Of a stretch of DNA of 64,000 bases, positions 53,655-63,839 are shown piece by piece; within the stretch, counting starts at the first letter, position 1, and the number at the start of each line of letters is the position of its first letter. The notes beneath the pieces are model-generated. The model was not told the DNA's origin, did not search any database, and saw nothing but the letters and a program-made list of their open reading frames with translations. The stretch is from Peribacillus simplex (GTDB lineage: Bacteria > Bacillota > Bacilli > Bacillales > DSM-1321). The position numbers were made by a program, and so were the translations under genes. The stretch is taken from the NCBI RefSeq assembly GCF_001578185.1, contig NZ_CP011008.1, forward strand, positions 2,942,001 to 3,006,000, given 5' to 3'.

Positions 53655-54975
53655 TTCCCCCCCTCCCCTTAGTTAAACTAGTGTATGGAATTCCAAATAT
53701 CTCTCGACTTGCAAAGTAAGCGCTTATGAATACCAGACCGGATAATATGCCCAACACACCATAGATTGAAGCAAAAATAACAACTACATATTTAAGTAAG
53801 CGCAGGATTAACGCATTTTGAAACCCTACAACGCTTGAATTCGCTATCGAGGTTGCTGCTACAATGATAATTAACAGGTTGCTAACCAACTTTGCGTCTA
53901 CTACTGCTTGTCCGATGACAATTCCCCCTACCATTGTTACCGTTGGACCGATGCTGAGCGGAAGCCTTATACTCGCTTCAATAATTAACTCTAAAATAAG
54001 GAGCATAATTGTAATTTCAACAAAAGGGGGATAGGGTATTCCCTCCCTGCTCTGAGCAATCGATAAAGCCAGTTCAATTTTTAATATCTCAGGATTTACA
54101 GCAACAAGGGCCACATAGAGAGCTGGAAATATAAGGGTAATTAAAGCGCCAACAACACGTAAAAATCGGATGGCGCTCATGATTGGGTAAGCATAGTTAC
54201 GGTCATTCGCCTGGGCGAACATATCCCATAATAAATGTGGCAAGATAAGCGCAAAGGGAAAACCGTCAACGAATATAATGACCCTTCCTTTGTTTAAACC
54301 ATCTACTGCTTCCAATGGCATTTCTGTGTTATTATACTGAGGGATAACCTCCCATTTCCGCACACCCATAAAACGACAAAGATCCTGAAGATAGAGAATA
54401 TTTGTGTGTTGATTCATTTCAATATGTGAAATGATCTTTTTGATCACACCTTTATCTGCTCGGTCGTCCAAATAAACTATTGATAATTTCTTTTTTTGAT
54501 CACTTCCTACCGTATAGGTTTTAACTGAGAGATGAGCAGAGGAAACTTTTTTTCTCACTATTCCTATATTTGTTGACATGTCTTCAATAAAAGAATCTAA
54601 AGGACCTTGTAATACGTTTTCATTAGCCGGTGGTTGAATTGACCGATTCAATTCTTTGGGAAGTGGTTCAAATAGCAACATTATATTTTTTTCTTTTGAA
54701 TAAACAATGAGTTTACCTTGAAGAATAGACTCTATTGCTTCTTCACTATTTATTTCAACACCTTTTCTGTTGAAAAAAGTTCTTTTTACTTTTATTGAAT
54801 GATTCACTTCGCTGGTATCCATATCTTTTTTTAATATTTCTTTTGTTTTTATAAGGTTAACTATTGAATGTAAACCAAGTAAAAGGACTGCTTCACCATC
54901 CAAACTAAACGGTTCTATGAAAAAGTCTTCTGCATCTTTAAAAGCCTCATTTATTTCTACTATTATTGAGTTCAT
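53647..54975 (-). CDS. Spore germination receptor subunit A (GerA family)
   Basis: 442 residues. The N-terminal soluble domain (about 1-215) is followed by VDGLNKGRVIIFVDGFPFAL and five or so membrane helices in the C-terminal half, with IPYPPFVEITIMLLILELIIEA, the hallmark ASIRLP-x-SIGPTVTMVGGIVIGQAV and KLVSNLLIIIVAATSIANSS. These signatures define GerAA/GerKA subunits. The A subunits oligomerise and are thought to form an ion channel on germinant binding. First gene of the A-B-C operon. The operon would be expected under forespore sigma-G; I see TGTATAA at a plausible position upstream but no clear -10. Confidence 0.92.
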   Translation of the reverse strand: MNSIIVEINEAFKDAEDFFIEPFSLDGEAVLLLGLHSIVNLIKTKEILKKDMDTSEVNHSIKVKRTFFNRKGVEINSEEAIESILQGKLIVYSKEKNIMLLFEPLPKELNRSIQPPANENVLQGPLDSFIEDMSTNIGIVRKKVSSAHLSVKTYTVGSDQKKKLSIVYLDDRADKGVIKKIISHIEMNQHTNILYLQDLCRFMGVRKWEVIPQYNNTEMPLEAVDGLNKGRVIIFVDGFPFALILPHLLWDMFAQANDRNYAYPIMSAIRFLRVVGALITLIFPALYVALVAVNPEILKIELALSIAQSREGIPYPPFVEITIMLLILELIIEASIRLPLSIGPTVTMVGGIVIGQAVVDAKLVSNLLIIIVAATSIANSSVVGFQNALILRLLKYVVVIFASIYGVLGILSGLVFISAYFASREIFGIPYTSLTKGRGGIG

Positions 54976-55494
54976 GACTTCTCATTTTCCCTTTCAAATT
55001 TCATTATTTCTTATTTCATTTTCCCCCTTTGCTTGTCATTTATACAAATACCAAACTAGGTAAAATATGACGTCTGAGATATGTTTTTTAACGACACAAC
55101 CACATATTCGCATATGCAAATTGCATTAGAAATAGTTCATTCCGAAAAGGGTGGTAGTAAGGATAATGAAACCACATGAACTCACGAGGATAATCTAAAA
55201 AGCAATTCTGTCAATTTCCCAGGTAGTAGTCTATATCAATGGAAGGAACTTAAAGCGTTGAAACGAATTACTAATACCATTTATCCTAAAATTAAAGAAA
55301 ATTCTCACTGGTATTTTTGATAAATCGGAAATGACTAGTTCGATTATGTCAGACATTTTAAACTTCTGTTGGTCTGCGAACCTAAAAGGTTATGTCTAAT
55401 GTTGATCTGTATTAACGGAGAGTTAGACTGGTCTCTATACTCATATCTTACTGTGGGCTCTATTTTTTTCAAACCTGATATTTAACGATCTTCA
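54976..55494. other. Decayed region upstream of the germination operon
   Basis: Holds the operon promoter and about 400 bases of scrambled coding remnants on the plus strand, with no supportable gene. A palindrome-like TTTGCATATGCGAATATG word lies near 55105. Confidence 0.4.
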
Positions 55495-55731
55495 GGAATG
55501 CTAACGGGTTGGTTTAAAAAGGCTGCAGCCTTATTTGAACCCATTTCAAACAATCATGCGTTCCACAACGCAAACAAGAGGACAGCACTGGCTTCCCTTA
55601 TTATCTTTCGAAGATCAAACATTATAAATGGATAATGGGAAGAAGAACAGGATTTTGCTGTAGATGTCGTCAACCATAAGTATGATTTTAAAACTATCTC
55701 AAGAATCATTCAAGAGAACATAAACGCTTAA
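55495..55731 (+). pseudogene. Doc/Fic-family toxin remnant
   Basis: The frame reads KKAAALFEPISNNHAFHNAN then KRTALASLIIFRRSNIING-stop, and continues in the same frame EEEQDFAVDVVNHKYDFKTI. The HAFHNANKRTA core corresponds to the Fic motif HxFx[DN]GNxR with the first Gly changed to Ala. The N-terminal part is not recognisable and an in-frame stop breaks the C-terminal helix. No antitoxin gene is seen. It is a dead AMPylase/phosphotransferase-type toxin gene. Confidence 0.7.
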
Positions 55732-56223
55732 TAAAATGTTCGAGATTCATAGGAAGTTTTAGCCAATTTACGCTTTACTGAAGGTTAGTTTTACATCATT
55801 GGAAAAATATAAAGATGATGATAAGCACAAACTCATGCTGAGCATTGGAATACAAAAAGTGATAATTCTAAAAAAAAGAGAAGCTAAGTAGACATACCAT
55901 TAATTAAATTCGGATCTGACTTTAGTAAAATAATTACATAACCATTTGAATCAAATTCCGTTCTTTTCTAATTATTCTCACAAATTCTTTTCTAACATTA
56001 CCTTTATCTATAAACTCGTCGCAATTTCATATCTGTAACATTCATCTTTGCACCATCCTTTTGCCACAATTAAGCGAATTTGCATGTTACCAATTCAAAA
56101 ATTCAGGATATTTTTTATTTGTCTTAGGATGTAAAGCAACCTGGCCTTAGGTTCTGTAACTGAGGTTTGTTAAGCAATGGGGAGCGTGTGTTGAATTAAG
56201 TCTTCTTATGGAGGTAAATAAGG
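55732..56223. other. Decayed sequence, nothing recognised
   Basis: About 490 bases, AT-rich, without supportable frames. It may contain further remnants of the toxin locus. Confidence 0.35.
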
Positions 56224-56259
56224 AAAGGCTTAAGGATTCGACTTCACCTTAAGCCTTTT
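56224..56259 (-). terminator. Terminator of the aldehyde/alcohol dehydrogenase operon
   Basis: AAAGGCTTAAGG and CCTTAAGCCTTTT form an 11-12 bp stem with a 10-base loop. It follows the last gene of the operon on the minus strand. Confidence 0.85.
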
Positions 56260-56270
56260 CTTGCCCTATT

Positions 56271-57734
56271 TTAAAAACCCATCGATATATATTTTTCTTC
56301 TAAATATTCTTCAAGGCCTTGATGGCCGCCTTCCCTCCCCATGCCGCTTTCTTTCATGCCGCCAAATGGGGCTTGTGCAACGGTGGGAATGGCGTCGTTG
56401 TAGCCGATGATGCCAAACTCCAGAGCTTCGGATACCCTGACTCCCCTGCTTATATTCTGTGTGTAAAAATAAGCGGCCAGCCCGTACTCTGTATTGTTGG
56501 CAAGTTCGATCACCTCTTCTTCTGTATCAAACGGGATGATTGGTGCGACCGGTCCAAATGTTTCCTGGTATGTGATGAGCATATCCTTGTTCACTCCACC
56601 CAGTACGGTCGGTTCATAGAATAATCCATCAGCCAATTCCCCTTCACCTCTTTGTCCGCCACAAAGAAGTCTGGCACCTTTTTCCAAGGCATCTTGTACA
56701 TGTTCTTCTACTTTTTCCAGGCCATCACTGCTGACAAGGGGCCCGACTTCAACGGTTGGATCGATGCTATTTCCGACTTTTAGAGCTTTTACTTTTTCAA
56801 CAAAAAGTAAAGAGAATTCATCGATGACAGAACGGTGGACGTAAATTCGATTTGCGCATACGCACGTTTGTCCGGTGTTCCTGAATTTGCTTGCAACGGC
56901 ACCAGCTGCTGCAGCTTCCAAATCAGCATCCTCAAAAACGATGAAGGGCGCGTGTCCTCCAAGCTCTAGGGAAAGTCTCTTGAGCTGCGGGGCTGACTTG
57001 GTAACCAGCAATTTGCCTACTTCAGTAGATCCAGTAAAAGATATTTTCCTTACTACCGGGTTTTCAAAAATTTCATCCGAGATAGGTCCGGCACTCCCTG
57101 TCACGATACTCACCACTCCGGCAGGCACTCCCGCCATTTCTACCAATTTACCAAACGCTAACGCACTAATAGGAGATTGTTTTGCAGGTTTGACAATGAC
57201 TGTACATCCAGCGGCCATGGCAGGTCCTACTTTCCGCGTCATCATGGCCAACGGGAAATTCCAAGGGGTAATGGAAGCAACCACTCCAATCGGCTGGCGA
57301 ATCACCGATAGCCTTTTATTTGCGGCAGAAGCAGGGATCGTTTCCCCATAAATCCGGCGGCCCTCTTCAGCAAACCATTCCAGGTAGCTTGCAGCAAAAT
57401 CCACTTCACCCCGGGCTTCCGTAAAGGGCTTGCCCATTTCCATACTCATGATTTCTGCTAATTCATCTTTATATTCGTGCATAAGGTCATGCAATTTCTT
57501 AAGATATTTACTGCGTTCCTGTGCCGTCAGTTTTGACCAGGTTTTAAACGCTTCCTCAGCAGCTGCAATTGCAGCATGCGTTTCTTGGCGTCCTCCACTT
57601 GGAATCCTTGCCACAACTTTCCCTGTTGATGGATTTGTTACTGGTAAAGTTTCTCCGTTATGTGCTGCAGTCCATTCACCGTTTACATACATTTTCAGTT
57701 CAGTTAAATTGACTAATCCACTAGTTTTCAGCAT
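56271..57734 (-). CDS. Succinate-semialdehyde-type aldehyde dehydrogenase
   Basis: 487 residues. It is an NAD(P)-dependent aldehyde dehydrogenase, nearest GabD-like enzymes. It has ITPWNFPLAMMTRKVGPAMA, the cofactor-loop KISFTGSTEVGKLL, the general base in LELGGHAPFIVF, the catalytic Cys in NTGQTCVCANRIYVH, and the C-terminal APFGGMKESGMGREGG. The paired TCVCANR Cys residues are typical of succinate semialdehyde dehydrogenases. It would oxidise the aldehyde made by the upstream alcohol dehydrogenases to an acid. Last gene of a five-gene minus-strand unit; 60 bases separate it from the carrier gene. Confidence 0.88.
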   Translation of the reverse strand: MLKTSGLVNLTELKMYVNGEWTAAHNGETLPVTNPSTGKVVARIPSGGRQETHAAIAAAEEAFKTWSKLTAQERSKYLKKLHDLMHEYKDELAEIMSMEMGKPFTEARGEVDFAASYLEWFAEEGRRIYGETIPASAANKRLSVIRQPIGVVASITPWNFPLAMMTRKVGPAMAAGCTVIVKPAKQSPISALAFGKLVEMAGVPAGVVSIVTGSAGPISDEIFENPVVRKISFTGSTEVGKLLVTKSAPQLKRLSLELGGHAPFIVFEDADLEAAAAGAVASKFRNTGQTCVCANRIYVHRSVIDEFSLLFVEKVKALKVGNSIDPTVEVGPLVSSDGLEKVEEHVQDALEKGARLLCGGQRGEGELADGLFYEPTVLGGVNKDMLITYQETFGPVAPIIPFDTEEEVIELANNTEYGLAAYFYTQNISRGVRVSEALEFGIIGYNDAIPTVAQAPFGGMKESGMGREGGHQGLEEYLEEKYISMGF

Positions 57735-57794
57735 AAATAAATGTCTCCTTTTTTCATTGGATTTGCAAAGCCCTTCATTATATACACAAAAAGA

Positions 57795-59090
57795 TTAAAG
57801 CCCTGAAACTTTAGTTCCCCCGTCAATGTCCGTGTTAATCGAAATCCTTTCATTTTTAAGAACGAATGTATACCCCACAGCAGCAATTAGGCAAATGACT
57901 ACAGGTATGATCAGGGCTATATTGAAATTATTGAACTTCGCTATTAAGATCCCTGTTGCTACTGGGGCAATCCAGCCAGCGAGGTTCCCCACGAAGTTTT
58001 GCAGCCCTGCAAGCTTTCCTTCCGCACCCTTTGGAGCAACATCCGAAACAGTGGCCCAGAGAATACCCGCAGCCAGTCCTTCACCGCCGATTGCTATTGA
58101 GATATACGTAAGTGCCATTATGGCACTGTCTGTATAGATAGTCGGTATTATGGCTAATGGAAAAAGCATGCCGATGGTTAAAACAGTTTTTCTTGCTTTG
58201 ATGGAATTCCAGCCTCTTTTAATTAAGAAATCCGACAACACCCCTCCTAAAATATTTCCCAGAAAGGACATGATCCAAGGTAGCATCGTAAAAAAACCGG
58301 CTTTTAAAAGAGTCATTTCCCTTTCGACTACAAGATAAGTGGGAAGCCAAGTCATCATTAAATACGTAAGATAGTTATGGGCGAACAAGCCGTATAACAT
58401 AGGGTAAACACTTCTGAATTTAAAGAATTTAAATGGTGAGAAGCTTAGTGTCTTCGCTTTTTCGGTTTGAGTTTGCTCCTCTTTGATATAGGCTACTTCG
58501 GCCTCGTTTGCAATCTTACTTTGCTCTGGATGGTTTTTGAAAAAGAATAACCAGAATGCCAGCCATACAAAACCGATGGATCCAATTACCACAAAGGATG
58601 CTTGCCATCCCCAGGTCTGGATGATCCATGCTAAAATGGGTGTTGTTATGCCAATCCCGATAGCTGTACCAGAATTAAATATCCCGTTTGCAATGCCCCG
58701 TTCGTGTGACGGCAGCCAGTCTGAAATAACGCGCGTATTGGTTGGAAACGCTGGAGCCTCTCCGATTCCCATTAAAACGCGGATACCGATCAGTCCGCCA
58801 AGCGAACGCCCCATTCCAGTAAACACCGTACAGAGCGACCACCAAACGATGGCAATCGAATACGTTAAGCGTGCCCCCAATTTATCAACGATTACCCCGA
58901 CCGGGATCTGCATTAGGGCATACGACCAAAAGAACGCTGACCCCAATATCCCGAATTCTACTGCCGAAAGCGAAAGATCCTTCATCATCGAGGGTCCTGC
59001 AATGCCAAGAATTGCCCTATCCATATAATTGATTGTTGTTGCGACGAAAAGGAGTACCACTACAAGCCATCTTCCATTGGTCTTTTTCAT
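57795..59090 (-). CDS. MFS carrier, anion:cation symporter type
   Basis: 431 residues with 12 predicted helices. N-terminal NYMDRAILGIAGPSMMKDLSLS, SYALMQIPVGVIVDKLGAR and RVLMGIGEAPAFPTNTRVIS are typical of the ACS branch of the major facilitator superfamily, which imports organic acids such as glucarate, tartrate or 4-hydroxyphenylacetate with protons. Here it likely imports the hydroxy acid or related anion catabolised by the surrounding dehydrogenases. The ATG is at 59088-59090. Confidence 0.9.
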   Translation of the reverse strand: MKKTNGRWLVVVLLFVATTINYMDRAILGIAGPSMMKDLSLSAVEFGILGSAFFWSYALMQIPVGVIVDKLGARLTYSIAIVWWSLCTVFTGMGRSLGGLIGIRVLMGIGEAPAFPTNTRVISDWLPSHERGIANGIFNSGTAIGIGITTPILAWIIQTWGWQASFVVIGSIGFVWLAFWLFFFKNHPEQSKIANEAEVAYIKEEQTQTEKAKTLSFSPFKFFKFRSVYPMLYGLFAHNYLTYLMMTWLPTYLVVEREMTLLKAGFFTMLPWIMSFLGNILGGVLSDFLIKRGWNSIKARKTVLTIGMLFPLAIIPTIYTDSAIMALTYISIAIGGEGLAAGILWATVSDVAPKGAEGKLAGLQNFVGNLAGWIAPVATGILIAKFNNFNIALIIPVVICLIAAVGYTFVLKNERISINTDIDGGTKVSGL

Positions 59091-59216
59091 ACGTCACCTC
59101 ATTAGATAATTATATTCAGGTAGAAAAAATGCTGCGGGAAATCCATATGTCCGAAAAAAATCGGGAAGGGGAAACAGATTCAAATCCCCTAAAATTTCAG
59201 GTGATTTTCAAAGGTT

Positions 59217-60470
59217 TTATACAGTCACTGCCGTTTCTGAACTTTTGGCACTGCTTGTATTTCGATTACCATAATTAAAACCTTCAAAGTCCCCCTCATA
59301 AGCCTTCTCTATAATCAGTTCGATATCCGATGCCTTCGTCAGCCTTGGATTAACGACCACGTTACCGCTTCGCATGGAATCTTCCACTAATTTCGGCAAA
59401 ACATCCAAAGAAACTCCAAGCTCTTTAATATTAAGAGGAATATTCATGCTCCGATTCATTTCGTTGATGGTTTCGATTGCTTTCTCGGCTGCTTGCGCAT
59501 TGGATAAACCGCTTACATCCCTTCCTAAAGCTATTGCAATTTCTCTATACTGATCCTCGCATGCCGGCAGGTTGAATCTCATGACGAATGGCAATAGTGC
59601 TGCATTTGCGATGCCATGCGGGATATTAAAGACTCCTCCAAATGTATGGGAAATGGCGTGTACATTACCCAGGCGGGATTGTGAAAAGGCTGCACCAGCT
59701 AACAGGGAGGCTACAAGCATGTTTTCCCTGCTTTCCATGTCCGTTCCCACAAAGTACGAACGTGTTAAATTTTCACCGATCATTTTAATGGCCTGCATCG
59801 CGAAAGCCTTGCTGACAGGGTTGGCAGATTTGGAAGTGTAAGATTCAATTGCATGAGTCAGAGCATCCATACCAGTAGCTGCAGTAATCTCTTGAGGCAA
59901 ATTTAATGTAAGGGCCGGGTCCAATATTGCTAGCTTTGGAAACAGTAGTGAACTAAGTACACCTAATTTAAAAGAAGTTTCCTTATTCGTTACCACTGTC
60001 GAATTAGTAGCTTCACTGCCAGTTCCAGCCGTAGTCGGGATTGCTATTATCGGGAGTGGAGGAATGGAAATCTTTCCAACTCCTTCATAATCCAGGATAT
60101 GGCCGGGGTTAGTAGCCATTGCCGCAATGCCCTTGGCTGTGTCAATGCTGCTTCCTCCACCTACAGCCAGAACCGCCTCCATCTTTTGTTGCTTAAGATA
60201 AACTGTCCCCTGTTGGATTGTTTGAGCTGATGGATTAGGCTCTACCTCATCATAAATCTCAAAAAAAAGGTTTGCAGAAGCAAGGGATTGTTCAATGCCT
60301 TGTAAGAGACCGGCTCCTCTAACCCCTTTATCTGTTACGATCAGCACACTCGATACACCTAAATCCTTAATTAGCTCCCCTGTTTTTCCAGATATTCCGT
60401 TACCGCACTCCACCCGTGTCGGCATACTATATGTAAAAGGCATAAGAGACATTTTCATCTTCCTCTCCAT
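59217..60470 (-). CDS. Iron-dependent alcohol dehydrogenase, paralogue 1
   Basis: 417 residues of the Fe-ADH family (group III). The NAD-binding GGGSSIDTAKGIA lies at about 103-115, followed by PTTAGTGSEATNSTV and the metal ligands: Asp and His in TGMDALTHAIESYTS, and two His in HAISHTFGGVFNIPHGIAN. Substrates in the family include 4-hydroxybutyrate, 1,3-propanediol, lactaldehyde and methanol. It is 114 bases downstream of a second Fe-ADH, so the pair probably acts on related alcohols or on the two halves of a transhydrogenase-like step. Confidence 0.9.
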   Translation of the reverse strand: MERKMKMSLMPFTYSMPTRVECGNGISGKTGELIKDLGVSSVLIVTDKGVRGAGLLQGIEQSLASANLFFEIYDEVEPNPSAQTIQQGTVYLKQQKMEAVLAVGGGSSIDTAKGIAAMATNPGHILDYEGVGKISIPPLPIIAIPTTAGTGSEATNSTVVTNKETSFKLGVLSSLLFPKLAILDPALTLNLPQEITAATGMDALTHAIESYTSKSANPVSKAFAMQAIKMIGENLTRSYFVGTDMESRENMLVASLLAGAAFSQSRLGNVHAISHTFGGVFNIPHGIANAALLPFVMRFNLPACEDQYREIAIALGRDVSGLSNAQAAEKAIETINEMNRSMNIPLNIKELGVSLDVLPKLVEDSMRSGNVVVNPRLTKASDIELIIEKAYEGDFEGFNYGNRNTSSAKSSETAVTV

Positions 60471-60583
60471 TTATATTCTATTAGTCTATTAGATGGTGAA
60501 AACCTTTCCGCCCCGGTCTGCAGATCCATCATGAATGGTTATGATGCTTAACCTTCCAGGGACACCATTCCTTTACAAGCAAT

Positions 60584-61789
60584 CTATAAAGCTTTTCTAA
60601 GTAATTCTTCTAAACTGTGCTGCGTTGGCACTCTTGGGTTATTCCGTATCAGGCGATCGATTTGGAGGGTCTTCTCAGCAATTTCGGGAATATCCTCTTC
60701 TTTGATCCCAATCTCCGTCAGCTTTGTAGGCAGTCCAATTTCCCCAAGCAGGGTAAGCACAGCCTTTGAAGCAGCCAAAGCAGCTTCCTTATCGGAGAGG
60801 CCATCCGAGTTCACATTAAATGCCTGGGAAATCCTCACCATTTTTTCTGTTTCTACAGCTGCATTATATTCCATGACATATGGAAGCAAGAGCCCAGTCA
60901 CCTCTCCATGCGGTGACTTTACTAGCCCTCCGATTGGGTAAGCCAATGCATGGGCTGCTGCTGTACCTGCATTTGAAAAGGACATTCCAGCAAGCAGGCT
61001 GCCCATTAGCATATTGGAACGGGCCTCGAGATTGCTCCCTTGCTGCACCGCAAGCGGCAGGTTTTTTGCAATCAATTCAATAGCTCTGTAGGCGAGTGCA
61101 TCGCTTATGGGGATTGAACCTTGGAATAAAATGTTTCCTTCTGCCTGGATATATGCAGAAGGTTTGGCTGTGTATGCCTCTATCGCATGTGATAAAGCAT
61201 CAATTCCGGAACAAGCTGTTACATAAGCGGGAAGCCCTAACGTTAATTCTGGATCAAGCAGAGCAACGGTTGGTCTTAAGTAGTTATCCGAGATACCAAC
61301 TTTTAGGTTATTTTCCACATCGGTCAATACCGCTACTGATGTCACCTCTGAACCGGTTCCAGCAGTCGTCGGAATCGCTACTAGAGGGGCGATTGGTCCA
61401 GGAACCTGGTTTTCCCCGCCATAATAGTCCAAGGGATGTCCGCCATGGGCGACTAACAAAGCGACAATCTTCGCCATATCAATGCTGCTTCCTCCGCCAA
61501 GGCCAATTACTGCATCAATATCCATTTGAGATTTAGCAAACTCATAACAGTCTATCGCCGAATCTACCGGAGGCTCCGGTACGACCTGGTCATAGATAAC
61601 TGTTTCGTAATTTGCTTGCTCCAACAACGATGAAATTCTGTCCACGATACCAGCGTTTTTAATCCCTGGGTCAGTAACAAGCAAAATGTTTTTCGCCTTT
61701 AACCTTTGCAGGATTGAATCCAATTGCCCGATCGCCCCGTTTCCAAATACGATTCTTTCAGTAGAATAAAAATCCCATGTGTTTCTCAT
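60584..61789 (-). CDS. Iron-dependent alcohol dehydrogenase, paralogue 2
   Basis: 401 residues, Fe-ADH family. GGGSSIDMAKIVA, PTTAGTGSEVTSVAV, SGIDALSHAIEAYTA and AHALAYPIGGLVKSPHGEV provide the NAD site and metal ligands. The last motif has HALAYP where the neighbour has HAISHT, so one residue near the active site differs and the two enzymes probably have different substrates. It lies 18 bases downstream of the aldehyde dehydrogenase gene and should be cotranscribed with it. Confidence 0.9.
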   Translation of the reverse strand: MRNTWDFYSTERIVFGNGAIGQLDSILQRLKAKNILLVTDPGIKNAGIVDRISSLLEQANYETVIYDQVVPEPPVDSAIDCYEFAKSQMDIDAVIGLGGGSSIDMAKIVALLVAHGGHPLDYYGGENQVPGPIAPLVAIPTTAGTGSEVTSVAVLTDVENNLKVGISDNYLRPTVALLDPELTLGLPAYVTACSGIDALSHAIEAYTAKPSAYIQAEGNILFQGSIPISDALAYRAIELIAKNLPLAVQQGSNLEARSNMLMGSLLAGMSFSNAGTAAAHALAYPIGGLVKSPHGEVTGLLLPYVMEYNAAVETEKMVRISQAFNVNSDGLSDKEAALAASKAVLTLLGEIGLPTKLTEIGIKEEDIPEIAEKTLQIDRLIRNNPRVPTQHSLEELLRKAL

Positions 61790-61807
61790 ATCCCTTACCT
61801 CCCAAGT

Positions 61808-63250
61808 CTAAAGATTGATGACGACAAGTTTTTCGTCTGTCATCTCTTGCACAGCATAATGCGGTCCTTCTTTGCCAATTCCGCTGTCCTTCACGCCCCC
61901 ATACGGCATGATGTCGGCACGGTATGTTGAAACATCATTGATGATCACACCGCCAAAATGAAGTTCCTGTGTTGCGCGCATGGCTAAAGTGATATCGGAT
62001 GTAAATAAACCAACTTGTAAGCCGAACTTCGTATCATTGGCCTGACAAAAAGCCTCCTCGATGTTATCGAAAGGAATGATGCTGATCACCGGCGCGAACA
62101 CTTCCTGGCAGACTACCTTCATTTCCGGTTTCACATCTATTAATATAGTAGGTTCTAGAATCGAATCCCGCCTTTTCCCTCCATAAACCACTTTGGCACC
62201 TAGACGCTCAGCCTCCTGAATCCATTCTTCCGCACGCCTTGCTTCATTCTCGGAAATCATAGGACCAATGTCCGTGGAGGAATCTGCAGGATTTCCGACC
62301 TTCATGCCCTGTGCCACCATGACTGCCTTCTCCACAAACACATCGCAGATATCTCTATGAACGTAGATGCGCTGCACAGAGATGCAGGCTTGCCCTGCAT
62401 TCACATACCCCCGGGTGACACAGAGCTCAACTGCTCTGTCTAAATCATGGACATCCTTGTGAATGATATTCGGGGAGTTATTCCCTAATTCCAAAGTTAC
62501 CTTACGAATTCCCGTACTGCTCTTAATGTGCCGTCCTACGCTGGGACTCCCTGTAAAAGTGAACATCGCAATTCGTTCATCCTCCAAAAGATATTGACCT
62601 GTTTCCTGCCCAAACCCGTTGACCACATTCAGAAAACCTGCGGGCAATCCAGCTTCGGAAAAGATTTCTGCTATCTTACATGCAATGAGCGGCGTCAATT
62701 CAGCCGGCTTCAACACGATTGTATTTCCCGCTGCCAACGCAGGAGCCACCTTGTGGATGGTGAGATTGAACGGGAAGTTAAACGGGGTGATCGCACCGAT
62801 AACTCCAACAGGAACCCGGATGGTGAAAGCCATCTTATTGTCGTTTCCAGACTGCCCCAAAGGAACGCCTGTACCGGCAATCCGTTTTGCTTCTTCCGCT
62901 GATGCAATCATCGTTTGCATTCCTCTATCGATTTCCCCCCTGGCATCCTTCAATACTTTACCGACTTCCTGAACCAGAATCATCGCCAGCTCTTCTTTTC
63001 TTTCTTTCGCGATTTCAGCTGCACGCATTAAAATCTCGTAGCGTTGATCGAAATCTAGCTTTCTCGTATTAAAGGTTTCCAATGCATTGGTCACCGCATC
63101 AGAAACAATTTCGCGGGATGCCCTGCCAATCCGGGCAATTTCTTCTTTGTTATATTTGTTCATAACAGCGATTGTATGTTGATCGGATATCCATTGCCCA
63201 TTTATGAAATGGCCATAAAATGCATTTTTTCTACTTAGCGATGTGCTCAT
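61808..63250 (-). CDS. Aldehyde dehydrogenase, first gene of the catabolic operon
   Basis: About 480 residues from ATG at 63248-63250, chosen because AAAGGAGGAATCTTCA precedes it; an in-frame ATG 42 bases upstream lacks a site. Family motifs are ITPFNFPFNLTIHKVAPALAA, FTFTGSPSVGR, the general base in LELGNNSPNII, the catalytic Cys in NAGQACISVQRIYVH, and the C-terminal MPYGGVKDSGIGKEGP. The GNNSPNII variant is seen in non-phosphorylating semialdehyde-type enzymes. It is clearly different from the GabD-like enzyme at the other end of the operon. Confidence 0.88.
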   Translation of the reverse strand: MSTSLSRKNAFYGHFINGQWISDQHTIAVMNKYNKEEIARIGRASREIVSDAVTNALETFNTRKLDFDQRYEILMRAAEIAKERKEELAMILVQEVGKVLKDARGEIDRGMQTMIASAEEAKRIAGTGVPLGQSGNDNKMAFTIRVPVGVIGAITPFNFPFNLTIHKVAPALAAGNTIVLKPAELTPLIACKIAEIFSEAGLPAGFLNVVNGFGQETGQYLLEDERIAMFTFTGSPSVGRHIKSSTGIRKVTLELGNNSPNIIHKDVHDLDRAVELCVTRGYVNAGQACISVQRIYVHRDICDVFVEKAVMVAQGMKVGNPADSSTDIGPMISENEARRAEEWIQEAERLGAKVVYGGKRRDSILEPTILIDVKPEMKVVCQEVFAPVISIIPFDNIEEAFCQANDTKFGLQVGLFTSDITLAMRATQELHFGGVIINDVSTYRADIMPYGGVKDSGIGKEGPHYAVQEMTDEKLVVINL

Positions 63251-63839
63251 TGAAGATTCCTCCTTTGAAAAATAACGATCACATTTTTTCACTTCACAGT
63301 TATTTCTGCTAATTCAATAAATTTCAATCAAGAAAACGGCAAGCATAAAGCGCTTCCATTTTAAACTTAAGATTTTGCCTGCCCATCCATACTCTTTAAT
63401 TGTTGTTTATAGAATCCTGCTCAAAAATAGTATGTAATCATTTTCGAAAATATATCATATAATATATGATTTTGTAAATATTTAAAATTAAAAAGATTCT
63501 GTTTTCTTGAACAATACCTTATAAATAAAGGCTTTGTGATTTTAAAAAATATCGACAGATTAAATAATCCATGTTAATTTGAACAATATTATATATAATT
63601 TTTTTACAAAACTTACGAATATAATATATAATTATCAGTAATGAGGATATTTTTTGTAGCTATCCAGCAAACTATAGGTCCCCTTATAAACTCTCTATTC
63701 TTGATATCAATATGGTTTCGCCTTATCTTATTGATAGGGGCAACAAGAAGAAAGCTACTTCAGTAATAATTTAAGTTGATACATCTATATGAAATAACAC
63801 TCGCTCTCATAGAAATTTTTTTAAGTTAGGGGCATTTCG
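63251..63839. promoter_or_regulatory. Divergent regulatory region of operon and gntR gene
   Basis: 589 very AT-rich bases. A perfect 8-bp palindrome around one base, ATCATATA-a-TATATGAT, lies at 63454-63470. Similar words recur at about 63587-63600 (ATATTATATATAAT) and 63618-63632 (TATAATATATAATT). These are candidate sites for the GntR protein. A cre-like TGGAAGCGCTTTAT (minus strand, 63345-63358) has three mismatches and is doubtful. Confidence 0.45.

Noticed and set aside
63345-63358. cre site before the dehydrogenase operon
   Set aside because: Minus strand TGGAAGCGCTTTAT has three departures from TGWAANCGNTNWCA, too many to claim.
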